A DNA stretch of 64,000 nt from Dehalococcoidia bacterium. GTDB taxonomy: Bacteria > Chloroflexota > Dehalococcoidia > GIF9 > UBA5629. Shown here in pieces: positions 7,645 to 15,530 of the stretch. Within the stretch, counting starts at the first letter, position 1. Every line of letters begins with the position of its first letter. The stretch covers positions 1 through 64,000 of the forward strand of contig JBAZEK010000003.1 in the NCBI GenBank assembly GCA_041653995.1. Direction: 5' to 3'. The position numbers were made by a program, and so were the translations under genes. The notes under the pieces are model-generated. The model was not told the DNA's origin, searched no databases, and saw nothing but the letters and a program-made list of their open reading frames with translations.

Positions 7645-7650
7645 TATAAT
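7645..7650 (+). promoter_or_regulatory. Probable -10 box of the nitroreductase gene
   Basis: A perfect TATAAT. The predicted start point is 7657, one base before ATG 7658, so the mRNA would be effectively leaderless. No convincing -35 box is visible, because the upstream space is filled by the palindromic element. Confidence 0.4.
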
Positions 7651-7657
7651 ATTGGTC

Positions 7658-8452
7658 ATGATGGAAATATCGCCAAACTGGTACCCGGCCATCAACGCGC
7701 GCCGATCGCGGCGCAGCTATGACAGGAACAGTGCTATAGATGCGGAGGCCCGCAGCCGTTTGCACGACGTATGCAGCGGCTTCAGACCATTCAACGGCGT
7801 GCGCGTGGAGTTCATCGACCAGCCCCCCGACGATATCTTTGCCAACGCGCTCGGCTTCTACGGGAACATCAAGGGCGCCCCTGCTTTTCTGGCCTTCATA
7901 GGCGACAGTGCCGACCTCAACGTGCAGGAGAAGATGGGGTATACGGGAGAGGCTGCCATACTCGAGGCAACCTCGCTGGGGCTGGGCACCTGCTGGGTGG
8001 CTCTCACCTACAACGCTAAAACGGTCAAATCCCTGATACAGCTGGAAAGGAGCGAGAAGCTGATCTGCGTTTCGCCGGTGGGCTATACCACCAATAAGTG
8101 GTCCTTCGGAGAAAATGTGTATAGCGGCTTCGGATCCAACCATCAGCGAAAACCGCTGCAAACCTTGGTCACCGGGCTTTCTGAAGCGCAGCGGCCGGAC
8201 TGGGCAAAGACGGCTGTTGAAGCGGCACGCCTGGCCCCGTCGGCCATGAACCGCCAGCCGTGGGGTTTCCTCGTTGATGAGCGCAGCGTCACGGTGTACA
8301 TTAAAGACCGCGGGCCGGAGTTCAACGTGGCCAGGCGTCTGGACTGCGGGATAGCCATGCTGCACATCGAGCTGGGCGCTTTGAGCAAAGGAGCGACAGG
8401 CAGCTGGACTTTCTTGAAGCATCCGCAGGTAGCACGTTTCACCGTGAGATAG
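7658..8452 (+). CDS. Nitroreductase-family protein
   Basis: A 264-residue FMN-dependent nitroreductase-like protein with two related halves. The first half has INARRSRRSYD (the family's R-R-S-x-R) and GEAAILEATSLGLGTCWVA. The second has EAARLAPSAMNRQPWGFLV and DCGIAMLHIELGA. This is the arrangement of the TM-nitroreductase type (putative FMN-binding NAD(P)H oxidoreductases of about 250 residues). Substrate unknown. ATGs lie at 7658 and 7661; the TTG at 7652 would fall inside the promoter region. It precedes an MFS pump gene by 17 bases and may be transcribed with it. Confidence 0.8.
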   Translation: MMEISPNWYPAINARRSRRSYDRNSAIDAEARSRLHDVCSGFRPFNGVRVEFIDQPPDDIFANALGFYGNIKGAPAFLAFIGDSADLNVQEKMGYTGEAAILEATSLGLGTCWVALTYNAKTVKSLIQLERSEKLICVSPVGYTTNKWSFGENVYSGFGSNHQRKPLQTLVTGLSEAQRPDWAKTAVEAARLAPSAMNRQPWGFLVDERSVTVYIKDRGPEFNVARRLDCGIAMLHIELGALSKGATGSWTFLKHPQVARFTVR

Positions 8453-8469
8453 CCGCCATTACCGTACCT

Positions 8470-9852
8470 ATGGAAACACCACACAAGACCAAAAGCCACA
8501 AGATAGCCGTTATGCTGGTGACGTCCATCGCGGCGTTCGTCACGCCTTTCATGGCGGCGTCGGTCAACATAGCCCTGCCCTCCATCGCAAGAGATTACTC
8601 GATGGATGCGATCACCCTGAGCTGGATCGCCACATCATTCATACTTTCCGCCGCCGTTTTTCTCATACCTTTCGGCCGCATAGCCGATATCAGCGGAAGA
8701 AAAAGAGTCTTCATCTGGGGCGGCGCCATATTCGGCGCCGCATCGATACTGGCTGCACTGGCATGGTCACCCGTTATTCTCATCACCGTACGCGTTATAC
8801 AGGGTATCGGCGGGGCAATGCTCTTCGGCACAAGCGCAGCCATCATCTCCTCGGTCTACCCACCCGGCGAGAGGGGTCGGGCCATGGGCATCAACATAGC
8901 CATAGTCTATCTGGGGCTGTCGCTGGGACCCTTCCTGGGCGGACTGATGACGCAGTACATGGGATGGCGCAGCATCTTTTGGCTCAATGCCCTGCTCTGC
9001 GCACTGCTGGTGATGATAACCGTATGGAGGCTCAAGCCTGAGTGGGCTGAAGCGCGCGGCGAGAGATTCGATTACTTCGGATCGTTCGTCTACGGGGCAG
9101 GGCTGGTGGCGCTGATGTATGGCCTGTCCGAACTGCCCTCCATACACGGGTTTGTCTCGCTGGGCGCCGGCCTGGTGATATTGCTGGTCTTCCTCAGATG
9201 GGAAGCCACCATCACCAGCCCTATACTCGATATAAACCTCTTTGCCGAAAACCGGGTTTTCGCCTTCTCCAATCTGGCGGCATTTATCAACTACAGCGCC
9301 ACCTTCGCCGTCGGCTTCCTGCTCAGCCTGTATCTTCAATATATAAAGGGGCAGAATCCCAGCGATGCAGGAATGGTACTGGTAGCCATGCCGGTGGTGC
9401 AGGCCGTCTTTTCTCCGCTGGCAGGACGGCTGTCCGACAGAGTCGAACCGCGGCTGCTCGCCTCGGTGGGCATGACGCTCACGGCCGCCGGTCTGTTGCT
9501 ACTGGTCTTCATCGGATCTGATACCGCCATCTGGTATATTATAATCAGCTTGGTAGTGCTCGGCGCCGGCTTCGCCCTCTTCTCCTCACCCAACGTCAAC
9601 GCCGTGATGAGCTCGGTGGATAAGAAATCGCTGGGCGTGGCATCAGCTACACTGGCCACCATGCGCCTTACCGGTCAGATGTTCAGCCTGGGTATCGCCA
9701 TGCTGCTGATCTCTCTTTTTATGGGACGTGTCGCAGTCTCGCCCGAAGTGTATCCACAGTATATCTTAAGCCTGCAGTCAGCCTTTGCCATCTTTACGAC
9801 ACTCTGCATTGGTGGTATATTTGCCTCGATGGCAAGGGGTAAAGCACATTGA
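8470..9852 (+). CDS. MFS drug/proton antiporter (DHA2-like)
   Basis: A 460-residue MFS exporter of the EmrB/QacA type with about 14 predicted membrane helices. Visible motifs are NIALPSIARDY in TM1, GRIADISGRKRVF (motif A) after TM2, RVIQGIGGAMLFG in TM4, and GLSLGPFLGGLMTQYMGWRSIFWLN (motif C and the following conserved helix) in TM5-6. It would expel amphipathic compounds in exchange for protons. No adaptor gene is adjacent, unlike the second pump of this type at 10868-12406. The substrate is not predictable. Confidence 0.87.
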   Translation: METPHKTKSHKIAVMLVTSIAAFVTPFMAASVNIALPSIARDYSMDAITLSWIATSFILSAAVFLIPFGRIADISGRKRVFIWGGAIFGAASILAALAWSPVILITVRVIQGIGGAMLFGTSAAIISSVYPPGERGRAMGINIAIVYLGLSLGPFLGGLMTQYMGWRSIFWLNALLCALLVMITVWRLKPEWAEARGERFDYFGSFVYGAGLVALMYGLSELPSIHGFVSLGAGLVILLVFLRWEATITSPILDINLFAENRVFAFSNLAAFINYSATFAVGFLLSLYLQYIKGQNPSDAGMVLVAMPVVQAVFSPLAGRLSDRVEPRLLASVGMTLTAAGLLLLVFIGSDTAIWYIIISLVVLGAGFALFSSPNVNAVMSSVDKKSLGVASATLATMRLTGQMFSLGIAMLLISLFMGRVAVSPEVYPQYILSLQSAFAIFTTLCIGGIFASMARGKAH

Positions 9853-9868
9853 ATCGGGACGGGTACTT

Positions 9869-10864
9869 ATGAGTGAACCAGGCGCTTCCGCAATCAGCAT
9901 CATTCACTTCGACAAAACCGACTACCGGATCAAGACCGACGCCTCCATCGAAGACTGCAAAGCCTGCAGGGAGCAGGCCGGCATCACATGGATCAATGTC
10001 GACAGCGTCACCGATGCCGATCTGCTGCAAACGATCGGCAGCATCTTCAACCTGCACGAGCTGACTATCCAGGATATCTCCAACACGGGGCACAGGGTAA
10101 AGCAGGAGGACTTCGACGGCTACATGCTGATAATCCTAAAAATGCTGGAGTTCAACAAGGCCAGCAGCTCGATCGAAGCGGAGCAACTCAGCATCGTATT
10201 CGGCAAGAACTACCTGATAACCTTCCAGGAACAACCAGGGGATTTTTTCGGTGACCTGCGCGCCGAGATAAAGATCGCCGGCTCGGTGGTGCGCAAGATG
10301 GGCCCGGATTTCCTGGCCTGCCGTATTATAGATACCATCGTAGACAACTATTTCAACGCCATCGAGAGTTTCGGCGACCTGATAGAGGCCAGGCAGGACG
10401 AATTGATGGGCAATCCCACACGCCGGACACTCAATTCCATACAGGGCATCAAGAAGAGCATGATGCAGCTCAGGCAGTACGTATGGCCGGTGAGGGAGAT
10501 ACTGAGCGAGCTGGGCAAAAAGGAATCGCCGCTTATCATGGACAAGACCGTGGCTTACTTCCGCGATGTTTACGACCGCATTTTCGAGGCCATGGACCTG
10601 ATAGAGAACACACGGGAGATGGTCGGCAGCCTGATAGATATCTATCTCTCCAGCATGAGCAATAAGACCAACGAGGTGATGAAGGTGCTGACCGTGGTTG
10701 CCACCATATTCATACCTCTCACCTTCATCGTGGGACTCTACGGCATGAACTTCCGCTATATGCCTGAATTAAACTCCGAATGGGGTTATCCGGGCGTGCT
10801 CCTGTTGATGCTGCTGGTGGCGGGAGGCATGCTGCTCTACTTCCACAGGAAAAAGTGGATTTAG
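9869..10864 (+). CDS. corA: CorA-family divalent metal transporter
   Basis: A 331-residue Mg2+/Co2+/Ni2+ channel of the CorA family. The cytoplasmic N-terminal part is followed by a long helical stalk. Two C-terminal membrane helices follow, the first ending in the signature YGMN (LYGMNFRYMPEL) that forms the pore mouth. The last residues HRKKWI are a basic tail typical of the family. The ATG at 9869 lies 16 bases after the MFS stop. A longer frame back to 9785 would overlap that gene and is not needed. It ends 3 bases from the convergent emrB-like gene, with no terminator between. Confidence 0.92.
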   Translation: MSEPGASAISIIHFDKTDYRIKTDASIEDCKACREQAGITWINVDSVTDADLLQTIGSIFNLHELTIQDISNTGHRVKQEDFDGYMLIILKMLEFNKASSSIEAEQLSIVFGKNYLITFQEQPGDFFGDLRAEIKIAGSVVRKMGPDFLACRIIDTIVDNYFNAIESFGDLIEARQDELMGNPTRRTLNSIQGIKKSMMQLRQYVWPVREILSELGKKESPLIMDKTVAYFRDVYDRIFEAMDLIENTREMVGSLIDIYLSSMSNKTNEVMKVLTVVATIFIPLTFIVGLYGMNFRYMPELNSEWGYPGVLLLMLLVAGGMLLYFHRKKWI

Positions 10865-10867
10865 GCT

Positions 10868-12406
10868 TTATTCCATGGGCATGGATGGACCACCGGCCTT
10901 CTTAATGCGCCCGAACGGCAGAAACAGGGCGGGGATGATGCCGACTATAACCACCAGTGCACTGATCACATAATCCATCTGAAAGGCCGTTACGCTGGCC
11001 CTTAGATTTATATACTGGTACAGGTAGGTGGCGGCCGCCTGCTGGGCAGCCTGCAGCGTCATGCCCAGCCGCATAAAGTAGACCTGCATCTGCGACAGCA
11101 CCTGCAGCGCTATGACCGAGTCAGGGGTGATGGTCTGCACCATCATCGACAGGTTGGTCTTCTGGAATGTATCCAGCATGGTGGCGAAGACTGCAATGCC
11201 CAGTGAGGCGAAGATGGTCCTGGCTACATTTATCAGGGCCGAGGCCTGAGCCGTCATATGCTGGGGAACGGACGCCAGCGCATAGGTCATGACCGGCATC
11301 ATGGCAAAGCCTACACCGATGCCCCTGATAAAAAGTATCCACCGCAGCGTATCGTCGGGCGTGGTGACGTCCAGCACCTGCAACCAGAGGGAGGTGATCC
11401 CGGTGATCACCAGGCCCACTACTGTTGGTAAGCGCGGCCCGATCCTATCGTAAAGCCGGCCGGCGAAGGGCATGGATATCATGGAGCCGATTACCGAGGG
11501 TAGCACCATCAGCCCGCTGGCCAGCGCGGAGAATCCGCGCAGGTTCTGCAAAAAAAGCGGCAACAGGAACACCAGTGAGAACAGCCCTATGGTGGTAACA
11601 AACGTTAAACCTATGGCAAGCGAGAAACCGCCTATCCTGAACATATGCAGGTCGAGCAACGGCGCCTTAACACGCAGCTCGACTATGATCCAGGCCAGTA
11701 TGCAGGCGCAGCCCACGATCAGCAGCGTGACGATGCGCCAATCGTTCCATGTCCAGGTGGGCGCATAGGAAAACGCGTAGAGTATGGCGCTGAATCCAAC
11801 CGCTGCCAGGAAGAAGCCTTTGATATCGAAGCTGGTATCCGTAGTGGATGTCTCCTCAATCCATGAGATGCCCAGCATGATGGCAATCAGCACAATGGGC
11901 ACGTTTATATAGAAGACCATGCGCCAGCTCCAATAGTCCACGATGTAGCCCCCCAGAGTCGGCCCGATGGCGGGCGCCAGCATCATGGGTACTCCGAAGA
12001 TGGCCATAGCCGTGCCTCTATCCTGAGGGGGGATATTTATAAAGAGGAAGGTCATGGCCAGCGGATTAAGCAAGCCTCCGGCCAGACCCTGCAATACCCT
12101 GAAGGTTATCAGCGAGCTCGTGTTCCAGGCAATACCGCACAGCACGGAGCCCAGCAGAAATCCCGCCTGGCTCCAGAGGTATACCTTCTTTATACCGAAT
12201 CGCTGCGCCAGGAAGGCTGCGGCGGGCGTTGAGATGGCAGTAGCCATAAGATAAGCGGAAACCACAAGCTGTGCGCGATCGGTGGTCTCGTTGAAGACCG
12301 CCATGATATGCGGAAGTGCCACATTCATGATGGTCTGGTCCAGTATCACCATGAAGGTGCCGATGATGGCAACCGCCAGGACGCGTGATTCGCTGGTCTT
12401 GGGCAT
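10868..12406 (-). CDS. EmrB/QacA-type MFS multidrug exporter
   Basis: A 512-residue DHA2 transporter with 14 predicted membrane segments. Motifs include LDQTIMNVALPHI (TM1), FRVLQGLAGGLLNPLAMTF (TM4), and MMLAPAIGPTLGGYIVDYWSWRMVFYIN (motif C and TM6). It is the pump of a four-gene operon (marR, lipoprotein adaptor, EmrA-like adaptor, this gene) and starts 11 bases after the EmrA-like stop. It should export drugs or hydrophobic metabolites with protons through the adaptor. Specificity is unknown. Confidence 0.9.
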   Translation of the reverse strand: MPKTSESRVLAVAIIGTFMVILDQTIMNVALPHIMAVFNETTDRAQLVVSAYLMATAISTPAAAFLAQRFGIKKVYLWSQAGFLLGSVLCGIAWNTSSLITFRVLQGLAGGLLNPLAMTFLFINIPPQDRGTAMAIFGVPMMLAPAIGPTLGGYIVDYWSWRMVFYINVPIVLIAIMLGISWIEETSTTDTSFDIKGFFLAAVGFSAILYAFSYAPTWTWNDWRIVTLLIVGCACILAWIIVELRVKAPLLDLHMFRIGGFSLAIGLTFVTTIGLFSLVFLLPLFLQNLRGFSALASGLMVLPSVIGSMISMPFAGRLYDRIGPRLPTVVGLVITGITSLWLQVLDVTTPDDTLRWILFIRGIGVGFAMMPVMTYALASVPQHMTAQASALINVARTIFASLGIAVFATMLDTFQKTNLSMMVQTITPDSVIALQVLSQMQVYFMRLGMTLQAAQQAAATYLYQYINLRASVTAFQMDYVISALVVIVGIIPALFLPFGRIKKAGGPSMPME

Positions 12407-12417
12407 AAACTGACGCC

Positions 12418-13140
12418 TTATCTGGTGGTTATTTTGACCTCAACCGATGTGCCCGGTATCAGCACATAATTGTCCGGATTGTCCACCGAGATCTTGACCG
12501 GCACGACCTGTGCAACCTTGATGAAGTTGCCGGTCGTATTGTTCTGCGGCATCAGGGAGAAGGTCGCCGCCGTGGCGGCTGCTATACCGTCCACCCTGCC
12601 TTTGAGCCTGGCGCCCCCCAGGCTGTCGACGGTTATCTCGACCTCCTGTCCCGGCTGTATGCGGTGCAACTCGGCCTCGGCCACATTGGCCGTTATCCAG
12701 GTGTTGGACGCATCATATAAAGTTACGATCGAGGCGCCGGCCGACACCACCTGTCCGGGATAAGACCAGACCGCGGCCACGTAGCCGCTGACGGGAGCAT
12801 CCAGGCTGGCCCGTCCCAGCGGCACATCTTTCAGACCCAGCCTGTCTGCCGGATTGTCAGGGCGTGGCACGCCCATAAGGGCTATTCTGTCACCTCTCTC
12901 TACATAGCTTCCCAGGTCGACATCAAGGCTGATGATCTGGCTGGAGGTCAGCGCAGGCACCGCTATAAGCGGGGCGCTGATGCGCGCGTTGTCGGTGCTG
13001 ACATACTTATAGCTCTGGTAAAGCAGGAAGCCCAGCGTGATAAGGCCACCCACTACCACTACCAGCGCGACAATGAATATCACCTTCCCCCGTGTGGTGG
13101 AAAGGCTCGATTTCATTTTCTCAGATAACTTAGATGCCAT
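12418..13140 (-). CDS. EmrA-like HlyD-family adaptor
   Basis: A 240-residue membrane-fusion protein. It has a short cytoplasmic segment, one membrane helix (VIFIVALVVVVGGLITLGFLLY), then a lipoyl/barrel-sandwich region (STDNARISAPLIAVPAL ... LDAPVSGYVAAVWSYPGQVV) and a C-terminal beta-barrel. YVSTDNARI is the usual EmrA motif. The long coiled-coil hairpin that reaches an outer-membrane channel in Gram-negative EmrA is missing: the two lipoyl halves are joined by about 20 residues. That suits a cell with no outer membrane, as expected for Dehalococcoidia. Confidence 0.87.
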   Translation of the reverse strand: MASKLSEKMKSSLSTTRGKVIFIVALVVVVGGLITLGFLLYQSYKYVSTDNARISAPLIAVPALTSSQIISLDVDLGSYVERGDRIALMGVPRPDNPADRLGLKDVPLGRASLDAPVSGYVAAVWSYPGQVVSAGASIVTLYDASNTWITANVAEAELHRIQPGQEVEITVDSLGGARLKGRVDGIAAATAATFSLMPQNNTTGNFIKVAQVVPVKISVDNPDNYVLIPGTSVEVKITTR

Positions 13141-13192
13141 AGTTGTTGCCTCCGCATGTATTTGGAACGGCTTGATTAATCTTCATAGCACT

Positions 13193-14908
13193 TTATTTAC
13201 GCAGGGCATTGGCCGGAACAACAGCCTTATCAAGTACGACCATCTCACCCTCGACCAAACCCGAAGTAATCTCGGTATAATTTTTACTCTGCAGCCCGAT
13301 TTCAACAGGACGCTCCTCGATCAGGCCCTTTTCCTCATCCTTTAGCACACGGACAGTATATATACCGCTCTGCTCGCTTACGGCGTTGTTCGGCACTATC
13401 AGCACCCCGCTGCGGGAATCGACCGTTATCTCCGCCGTCGCTGTCATACCGCCCGTCAGATAAGCGGTCTCAGCAGGGTCCAGGGCTATCTCGATCTCAT
13501 AGGTCGGCAGCGTAGTCTGCACCGTGCCGTAATATTGTATGCCGGCGGCCTGTGAGGCGCCGAAGGAAGAGATAAAAGTGACACGGCCCTTGAACTCACG
13601 GCCGGGGAAGGCGTCAACCGATATCACAGGCTTCATTTCATCCAGCGGTTTGCCTGCTATCCTGCCGATATCGATCTCGTCCACAAGACCAACCATGCGT
13701 ACGGAATTGACGTTTGCAAGCTGGATCACATAGGAATCGATTGGCATGCCCGTCACCGCGTACCTCTGGCTTATCATATCGCCTGCCCGCAGGTTGATAT
13801 CTGTGACTCTGCCGTCGAAGGGGGCCATTAACTCGGTTTTCAGCAGGGCCTGCTTGGTACGCTGCAGATTTACAATAGCCGTTTGGACGGCGATATTGTA
13901 GTCACGCATGGTCTTGAGGTTGAGCCCCGCGCGAAATGTGGAGATATTCTCGTCCAGTATCTTCTCGGTCAGTTCCATATCGTGTTTAACGATCTGCAAC
14001 GTTTCGGCGAATTTAACATCGTCGAATTCCTTCTGCTGCGAAATATCGTCCAACATCTTCAGCGAACTCTGTATCTCACTCACCATCGTGTATGCCGTGC
14101 AGGTATCGGGGTAAACGGAGTTCTGCGGGAGATGGTTCAGTCTCTTGACCACGCTGTGCGTATCCACCATCTCAGACAGTATCGACTGTATGGTGTCCGC
14201 AGCAGCGGAGTAGTCACCCTCTTTCAACAGCCCCTGCAGCACCGATAGTCCATTTATTTCCGCAGAGAGCTTCGCGATAGCCAGATCGATGTCATAGTCG
14301 GTAAAACCAGACTGTGTTATGTCTATAAGGTCGGACCTCACATGGCGGTAATTAGGATCACTGTAAAATGTCCGTGCGCTTTCGAGGTCGGATTTGGCCA
14401 GCGAGACCTGCACGGCTGCGTCTTCATACCTTCCCATCTGCATCAGTACACGCGCTTTCTCCAGCTCCTGCCGGGCAAATTCAAACCGCAGCAAAGCCAC
14501 GGCGTTGCAATAAAATCCCGGCGAGCGGGTTACCCCGCAGCACACGGTCTGCACCACGTTATTGATCGCCAGCTCCAGCGCATACTGCGCCGCCTCCACC
14601 GCCATCCTCTGCGTTGTATCGTCCAGCTTGGCCAGTATCGTGCCGGCCCTGACCGTGTCACCTTTCTCAACGTATACAGCTTTAATACGTCCGCTGTAGG
14701 GAGGTGTGAACATGGTTGTATCGAAATAAAGATTGACCGCCGCGGGCATCTCGATCGCGCCATCAGCGGAGATCGTTACCTCAAGGTCGTCTTTCTGAAC
14801 ACGAGCCACAGACAGTTGTCCCGGCGCCGGCGCTCCGTTGCAGCCTCCTAAAATAACAGCCGCTACCATAACCATGGCAATCAATCCAGAAAAAAATCTC
14901 ACGTTCAT
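13193..14908 (-). CDS. HlyD/RND-type adaptor lipoprotein with long helical insert
   Basis: The start is taken as ATG 14908, which follows AGGAG by 10 bases and gives a lipoprotein signal (MNVRFFSGLIAMVMVAAVILGGC). ATG 14953, three bases after the marR stop, would add 15 residues. The mature 550 residues hold a split lipoyl domain (FTPPYSGRIKAVYVEKGDTVRAG ... LMAPFDGRVTDINLRAGDMI) separated by roughly 270 mostly helical residues, then a beta-barrel and a membrane-proximal domain (VPNNAVSEQSGIYTVRVLKD). That is the order of periplasmic adaptor proteins. The long insert and its Cys pair (VCCGV) are unusual. It may act with the EmrA/EmrB-like pair downstream. Confidence 0.8.
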   Translation of the reverse strand: MNVRFFSGLIAMVMVAAVILGGCNGAPAPGQLSVARVQKDDLEVTISADGAIEMPAAVNLYFDTTMFTPPYSGRIKAVYVEKGDTVRAGTILAKLDDTTQRMAVEAAQYALELAINNVVQTVCCGVTRSPGFYCNAVALLRFEFARQELEKARVLMQMGRYEDAAVQVSLAKSDLESARTFYSDPNYRHVRSDLIDITQSGFTDYDIDLAIAKLSAEINGLSVLQGLLKEGDYSAAADTIQSILSEMVDTHSVVKRLNHLPQNSVYPDTCTAYTMVSEIQSSLKMLDDISQQKEFDDVKFAETLQIVKHDMELTEKILDENISTFRAGLNLKTMRDYNIAVQTAIVNLQRTKQALLKTELMAPFDGRVTDINLRAGDMISQRYAVTGMPIDSYVIQLANVNSVRMVGLVDEIDIGRIAGKPLDEMKPVISVDAFPGREFKGRVTFISSFGASQAAGIQYYGTVQTTLPTYEIEIALDPAETAYLTGGMTATAEITVDSRSGVLIVPNNAVSEQSGIYTVRVLKDEEKGLIEERPVEIGLQSKNYTEITSGLVEGEMVVLDKAVVPANALRK

Positions 14909-14955
14909 ACCGGCTTTACTCCTGAGGAAATTCCTGATTATTTTCAGTAGCATAA

Positions 14956-15441
14956 TTACATTTGGCTCATCTTCGAGATTATCTTATTGAAGGTATCGAG
15001 GGCCATATTGAGGCTGTCCAGCTCGACATGGTCCAGACCTGATAGATTATTCTTAATGCCTTTCCTGACCTGCTGAAGGCGGTTTGCCACAAACCTGCGG
15101 CCCCTTGCCGTGATGGCAATATGTATTACACGCCGGTCCTTCTCATCCGGCCTGCGTTCCACATGTCCCAGCACAATCAGTTTATCTATCAAAGCAGACA
15201 CGTTGGGTTTGGAAATGCCCATCCTGATTCCAATGTCCGAAGGCTGCATCATTCCTGCGTGTGTGAGCATGATGAGCACGCGCAACTGCATGGTTATGGG
15301 ATTCACCCTGTTGTTCCCATGCGCCAGCTTGAGTATGTTTTTATAAAATAACGGGAAAAACTGCAATATGTTTTCGCTGACCCTGTCCAGGCTGTCTTCC
15401 CTGTGTTTTGCAGAAATAGTTATGTTATCTGAACTATTCAT
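14956..15441 (-). CDS. MarR-family transcriptional regulator
   Basis: A 161-residue winged-helix repressor. The recognition region reads MGISKPNVSALIDKLIVLGHVERRPDEKDRRVIHIAITARGRR, which contains the MarR wing motif (D-x-R) that follows the helix-turn-helix. It is the first gene of the efflux operon and probably represses it until a drug-like ligand binds. The promoter overlaps AT-rich repeats (ATTTATAA and ATTTATAT) just upstream that could be its operator. It is transcribed divergently from gatB. Confidence 0.9.
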   Translation of the reverse strand: MNSSDNITISAKHREDSLDRVSENILQFFPLFYKNILKLAHGNNRVNPITMQLRVLIMLTHAGMMQPSDIGIRMGISKPNVSALIDKLIVLGHVERRPDEKDRRVIHIAITARGRRFVANRLQQVRKGIKNNLSGLDHVELDSLNMALDTFNKIISKMSQM

Positions 15442-15458
15442 AATTTATAATTGTTTCA

Positions 15459-15487
15459 TTTATATAACTTTTTAATATCAATGTCAA
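15459..15487 (-). promoter_or_regulatory. Promoter of the marR efflux operon
   Basis: On the minus strand: TTGACA (15487-15482), a 17-base spacer and TATAAA (15464-15459). The predicted start point near 15452 leaves a leader of about 10 bases. AT-rich repeats ATTTATAA (15443-15450) and ATTTATAT (15458-15465) flank the start point and are candidate MarR sites. Confidence 0.75.
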
Positions 15488-15491
15488 TAGT

Positions 15492-15520
15492 TTGAAGCGC
15501 GAGTACGATGCTGCTATACT
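15492..15520 (+). promoter_or_regulatory. Promoter of gatB, back to back with the marR promoter
   Basis: TTGAAG (15492-15497), a 17-base spacer and TATACT (15515-15520). The predicted start point is 15527, four bases before the GTG start of gatB. Its -35 box lies only 4 bases from the marR -35 box on the other strand, so a repressor bound here could affect both directions. Confidence 0.75.
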
Positions 15521-15530
15521 ATGCGACGTT

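Noticed and set aside
8767..9339. A 190-codon frame antisense to the first DHA2 pump
   Set aside because: It lies opposite well-conserved MFS motifs; its product is polar and unlike any family.
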